This document shows positions 60,416 to 64,000 of a DNA stretch of 64,000 bases, in pieces. This stretch comes from Volvox africanus (lineage: Eukaryota > Chlorophyta > Chlorophyceae > Chlamydomonadales > Volvocaceae). How positions within the stretch are numbered: the first letter of the stretch is position 1; the number at the start of each line of letters is the position of its first letter. The notes beneath the pieces are model-generated. The model saw only the letters and a list, made by a program, of their open reading frames with translations. It made no database searches and was not told where the DNA came from. The position numbers and the translations under genes were made by a program. The DNA lies in assembly GCA_030268105.1 (NCBI GenBank), contig BSDZ01000026.1, forward strand, positions 1,430,001 to 1,494,000. Direction: 5' to 3'.

Positions 60416-61171
60416 CTAGCTAGACTTGTGCCGCTAGCTAGACTGGTGCCGCTAGCTAGACTGGTGCCACTAGCTAGACTGGTGCCACTAGCTAGACATG
60501 TGCCGCCAGCTAGACTTGTGCCGCTAGCTAGATTTGTGCCTGCAACTAGACTTGTGCGGCCAGCTAGACTGGTGCCGCTAGCTAGATTTGTGCCACTAGC
60601 TAGACTGGTGCCACTAGCACGACTTGTGCCACTAGCTAGACATGTGCCGCTAGCTAGATTTGTGCCGCCAGCTAGACTGGTGCCACTAGCTAGACTGGTG
60701 CCACTAGCTAGACTGGTGCCACTAGCACGACTGCTGCCGCTAGCTAGATTTGTGCCTGCAACTAGACTTGTGCGGCCAGCTAGACTGGTTCCGCTAGCTA
60801 GATTTGTACCGCCAGCTAGACTTGTGCCGCCAGCTAGACTTGTGCCGCCGGCTAGACTTGTGCTGCCAGCTAGACTTGTGCCGCCAGCTAGACTGGTGCC
60901 GCTAGCTGGACTTGTGCCGCCAACTAGATTTGTGCCTCCAGCTAGACTTGTGCCGCCAGCTAGACTTGTGCCGCCAGCTAGACTGGTTCCGCTAGCTAGA
61001 TTTGTGCCGCTAGCTAGATTTGTGCCGCCAGCTAGACTTCTGCCGCCAGCTAGACTGGTGCCGCCAGCTAGACCGGTGCCGTAAGCTTGACTTGTGCCGC
61101 TAGCTAGACTTGTGCCGCTAGCTAGACTTGTGCCACTAGCTAGACTTGTGCTGCTAGCTTGACTTGTGCCT
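60416..61171 (+). repeat. Minisatellite of monomer 60, 42 x 18 bp
   Basis: 756 bp, with the same repeat order as the M of monomer 58. Confidence 0.9.
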
Positions 61172-61662
61172 CTTGCACCTGTTGCTAGCTATCAGAATTC
61201 GTTTCCCAAGCAATACAGGTTTGGCATGCATCCCAACCCGCCGCTGCACGACTGTGTTTAAAACCATTTTTGCACCCATGCAGGTCTGCTTGATCTTGGT
61301 GGAGCGGTTGTGCTCTTTCCATGTGTGAGTCCATCCATCATCATAAGCAAGCAAGCATGCATGTATGTGCTTCACGGGGCGGCCATGATGGCATATCGCA
61401 TGCATATGGCATGCCGCCCTATCTTGCGAATGAACTGACAAGCAAGCCACTCATATGAACCAAGCAAGCCACGCACCTGCTCTTCAGCGCTGGAATTTAC
61501 CATTCTTGCTTCATCTATCATTCAGGTGCGTGCGTTATGAGCAGGGGGGACAGCTGCATGGGTGGACAAACTGAATGAGAGGGGAGGGCGTTGCTCAACG
61601 ATGGAGCTCTGCTGCGGAACAGGTGTGAGTGTGTGGTTGAACAGGTTCTCATCCCATGATAC

Positions 61663-61734
61663 GTTTGCGTGGTGTAGTGGTTAGCACTGTGGACTCTGAA
61701 TCCGCCGACCTGAGTTCAAATTGCAGCGTGAGCT
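61663..61734 (+). pseudogene. tRNA-Gln-like head, copy 8
   Basis: Counterpart of copy 6 at +3,394 bp, with the same CTGAG T-stem. Confidence 0.7.
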
Positions 61735-62148
61735 GCCTGCGCGGCTGAGCAGAACGCTCATCCAGGATGCTCATCAATGTGTGGGCTCTCACGTTGCCGC
61801 AGGAAAATCTGAAGGATCACATCTTGGCTGTAAGCTTGCACAAGGCCTTATGTACTGGTCTCAACCAAATCACATCACATCACATCACATCGGGATCTGG
61901 TGGCAGAGAGATCCATCATGTTGCAGCGTGTGTGTCCTACGTCATCCGGAAAAGACAGATAGATGGTGCATGCATGCATATGACAGAAGCACAGCTGTGG
62001 CTTGCATGGATAGCCACTACTGACAGTTCAACCAGGTGCATCAACCAGACGGCGCATGCGTGATGTTCTTTTGACCTTCCGATGGTTTGCTTGTAGTATC
62101 TACACGTCTGCACCATCAAGCGGGCAGGCTAGCAAGTGGCACATGTGG

Positions 62149-62760
62149 CTAGCTAGACTTGTGCCGCTAGCTAGACTGGTGCCGCTAGCTAGATTGGTGC
62201 CACTAGCTAGACTGGTGCCGCAAGCTAGACATGTGCCGCCAGCTAGACTTGTGCCGCCAGCTAGACTTGTGCCGCTAGCTAGACTGGTGCCCCTAGCTAG
62301 ACTGGTGCCACTAGCTAGACTGGTGCCACTAGCTAGACTTGTGCCGCTAGCTAGATTTCTGCCTGCAACTAGACTTGTGCGGCCAGCTAGACTGGTGCCG
62401 CTAGCTAGATTTGTGCCACTAGCTAGACTGGAGCCACTAGCACGACTGGTGCCACTAGCTAGACATGTGCCGCTAGCTAGATTTGTGCCGCCAGCTAGAC
62501 TGGTGCTACTAGCTAGACATGTGCCACTAGCTAGATTTGTGCCGCTAGCTAGACTTGTGCTGCCAGCTAGACTTGTGCCGCCAGCTAGATTTGTGCCTGC
62601 AGCTAGACTTGTGCCGCTAGCTAGATTTGTGCCTGCAGCTAGACTGGTGCCGCCAGCTAGACTGGTGCCGCTAGCTTGACTTGTGCCGCCAGCTAGACTG
62701 GTGCCGCTAGCTAGACTGGTGCCGCTAGCTCAATTTGTGCCGCTAGCTTGACTCGTGCCT
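62149..62760 (+). repeat. Minisatellite of monomer 61, 34 x 18 bp
   Basis: 612 bp, exactly 34 periods. Confidence 0.9.
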
Positions 62761-63251
62761 CTTGCACCTGTTGATAGCTAGCAGAATTCGTTTCCCAAGC
62801 AATACAGGTTTGGCATGCATCCCAACCCGCCGCTGCACGACTGTGTTTAAAACCATTTTTGCACCCATGCAGGTCTGCTTGATCTTGGTGGAGCGGTTGT
62901 GCTCTTTCCATGTGTTAGTCCATCCATCATCATAAGCAAGCAAGCATGCATGTATGTGCTTCACGGGGCGGCCATGATGGCATATCGCATGCATATGGCA
63001 TGCCGCCCTATCTTGCAAATGAACTGACAAGCAAGCCACAAATATGAAGCAAGCAAGCCACGCACCTGCTCTTCAGCGCTGGAATTCACCATTCTTGCTT
63101 CATCTATCATTCAGGTGCGTGCGTTATGAGCAGGGGGAACAGCTGCATGGGTGGACAAACTGAATGAGAGGGGAGGGCGTTGCTCAACGATGGAGCTCTG
63201 CTGCGGAACAGGTGTGAGTGTGTGGTTGAACAGGTTCTCATCCCATGATAC

Positions 63252-63323
63252 GTTTGCGTGGTGTAGTGGTTAGCACTGTGGACTCTGAATCCGCCGACCT
63301 GACTTCAAATTGCAGCGTGAGCT
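63252..63323 (+). pseudogene. tRNA-Gln-like head, copy 9
   Basis: CTGAC T-stem type. Downstream, the head segment has a private CGGCTTAGCAGAAC. Confidence 0.7.
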
Positions 63324-63480
63324 GCCTGCGCGGCTTAGCAGAACGCTCATCCAGGATGCTCATCAATGTGTGGGCTCTCACGTTGCCGCAGGAAAATCTG
63401 AAGGATCACATCTTGGCTGTAAGCTTGCACAAGGCCTCATGTACTGGTCTCAACCAAATCACATCACATCACATCACATC
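63252..63480 (+). mobile_element. Putative SINE-like element: tRNA-Gln head to (ATCAC)n tract
   Basis: The head (72 nt), an unrelated body of about 120 bp and a short (ATCAC)n tract total about 229 bp. That is within the usual size range of tRNA-derived SINEs, which often end in short tandem tails. I found no convincing target-site duplication around this span and no LINE partner in the window. The limits are therefore inferred; the element may start further upstream or extend further into B. Eight other class F units hold the same arrangement. Confidence 0.4.
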
Positions 63481-64000
63481 GGGATCTGGTTGCAGAGAGA
63501 TCCATCATGTTGCAGCGTGTGTGTCCTACGTCATCCGGAAAAAACAGATAGATGGTGCATGCATGCATATGACAGAAGCACAGCTGTGGCTTGCATGGAT
63601 AGCCACTACTGACAGTTCAACCAGGTGCATCAACCAGACGGCGCATGCGTGATGTTCTTTTGACCTTCCGATGGTTTGCTTGTAGTATCTACACGTCTGC
63701 ACCATCAAGCGGGCAGGCTAGCAAGTGGCACATGTGGCTAGCTAGACTTGTGCCGCTAGCTAGACTGGTGCCGCTAGCTAGACTGGAGCCACTAGCTAGA
63801 CTGGTGCCGCAAGCTAGACATGTGCCGCCAGCTAGACTTGTGCCGCCAGCTAGACTTGTGCCGCTAGCTAGACTGGTGCCACTAGCTAGACTGGTGCCAC
63901 TAGCTAGACTGGTGCCACTAGCTAGACTTGTGCCGCTAGCTAGATTTCTGCCTGCAACTAGACTTGTGCGGCCAGCTAGACTGGTGCCGCTAGCTAGATT
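63365..64000 (+). repeat. Monomer 62 (partial, runs off the right edge)
   Basis: A complete B with a private GGTTGCAGAG, then M from 63,738, cut by the window end. The visible M order matches monomers 54, 59 and 61, so a long M is expected beyond the window. Confidence 0.85.

Larger units (their letters stand above)
60043..61775 (+). repeat. Monomer 60 (class F, 1,733 bp, 42 x 18 bp)
   Basis: Counterpart of monomer 58. M and A are indistinguishable by eye, but B is of the CCGCAGG and CTGAAGG type rather than CCGCATG. Confidence 0.85.
60043..63364 (+). repeat. Higher-order repeat of 3,394 bp, copy 2 (72 bp shorter)
   Basis: Monomers 60 and 61. The deficit is four 18-mers in the M of monomer 61. 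B of monomer 60 belongs to a different variant class from B of monomer 58, so the copy edge lies inside or after B. Confidence 0.8.
61776..63364 (+). repeat. Monomer 61 (class F, 1,589 bp, 34 x 18 bp)
   Basis: Counterpart of monomer 59 with a 72-bp (four-repeat) deletion in M. The exit is GTTGATAGCTAGC. Confidence 0.85.
1..64000 (+). repeat. Mosaic satellite array filling the whole window
   Basis: Every stretch of the window belongs to one repeat family: 61 complete monomers plus partial ones at both ends, all in the same orientation. Module order is B (about 370 bp), M (18-bp minisatellite), A (about 420 bp) and an optional tRNA-like head segment. I saw no unique spacer, no transposase or reverse transcriptase reading frame, no rRNA and no telomeric repeat. 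The organisation is that of eukaryotic satellite DNA with higher-order structure. The chromosomal location (centromeric, subtelomeric or interstitial) cannot be read from the sequence. Confidence 0.95.

Noticed and set aside
63230..63500. Target-site duplication around the SINE-like span
   Set aside because: The flanks (CATCCCATGATAC upstream, GGGATCTGGTTGC downstream) share no convincing direct repeat. The element limits are therefore left as inferred.
1..64000. Bacterial or phage origin
   Set aside because: No operons, ribosome binding sites or recognisable prokaryotic genes. The tRNA-like head lacks an encoded CCA and resembles eukaryotic tRNA-Gln.

Overview
The window is one uninterrupted block of nested tandem repeats with no unique DNA and no gene I can support. 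It reads as eukaryotic satellite DNA. There are 61 complete head-to-tail monomers, a partial monomer at each edge, and all lie in the same orientation. A degenerate tRNA-Gln-like sequence occurs nine times. Its D-loop and anticodon arm look more like animal than plant tRNA-Gln as I remember those genes, so I lean towards an invertebrate animal, with low confidence. I cannot name the species.

Each monomer is built from up to four modules. Module B is about 370 bp, begins at AATGTGTGGGCTCTCACG and carries an (ATCAC)n tract. Module M is an 18-bp minisatellite (CTAGCTAGACTTGTGCCG and variants) of 5 to 51 copies. Module A is about 420 bp, begins near CAGAATTCG and contains a conserved imperfect palindrome. 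The optional fourth module is a segment about 170 bp long holding the tRNA-like head. Counted from one B start to the next, three classes occur. Class F (9 units) has A plus the full head. Class L (38 units) has A, but the head is deleted at one recurrent junction. Class S (14 units) lacks A and the 5' half of the head, and M runs straight into the anticodon-loop region of the tRNA-like sequence. Unit 53 is a chimera in which a second M replaces B.

Layout: 1-22 kb is made almost only of L units, homogenised and arranged in higher-order repeats, including two adjacent 5,553-bp copies. One F unit at 21.4-22.6 kb carries the best-preserved tRNA cloverleaf. From 23 to 28 kb L units predominate. 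From 28 to 43.7 kb L and S units are interspersed, often alternating. From 43.7 to 64 kb F units with 34-51 copies of M alternate with S units, again in higher-order repeats (1,720 and 3,394 bp).

Monomer lengths are quantised. After subtracting 166 bp for a retained head, nearly every A-containing unit is 811 bp plus a whole number of 18-mers. The array has therefore evolved by whole-repeat gain and loss in M, two recurrent deletions, and block duplication. The tRNA-like head, the roughly 229-bp span to the (ATCAC)n tract and the first T4 run just before M suggest that a SINE-like, potentially Pol III-transcribed element was captured into a satellite. That part is inference. The many open reading frames follow from the repeat period and show no coding signature.
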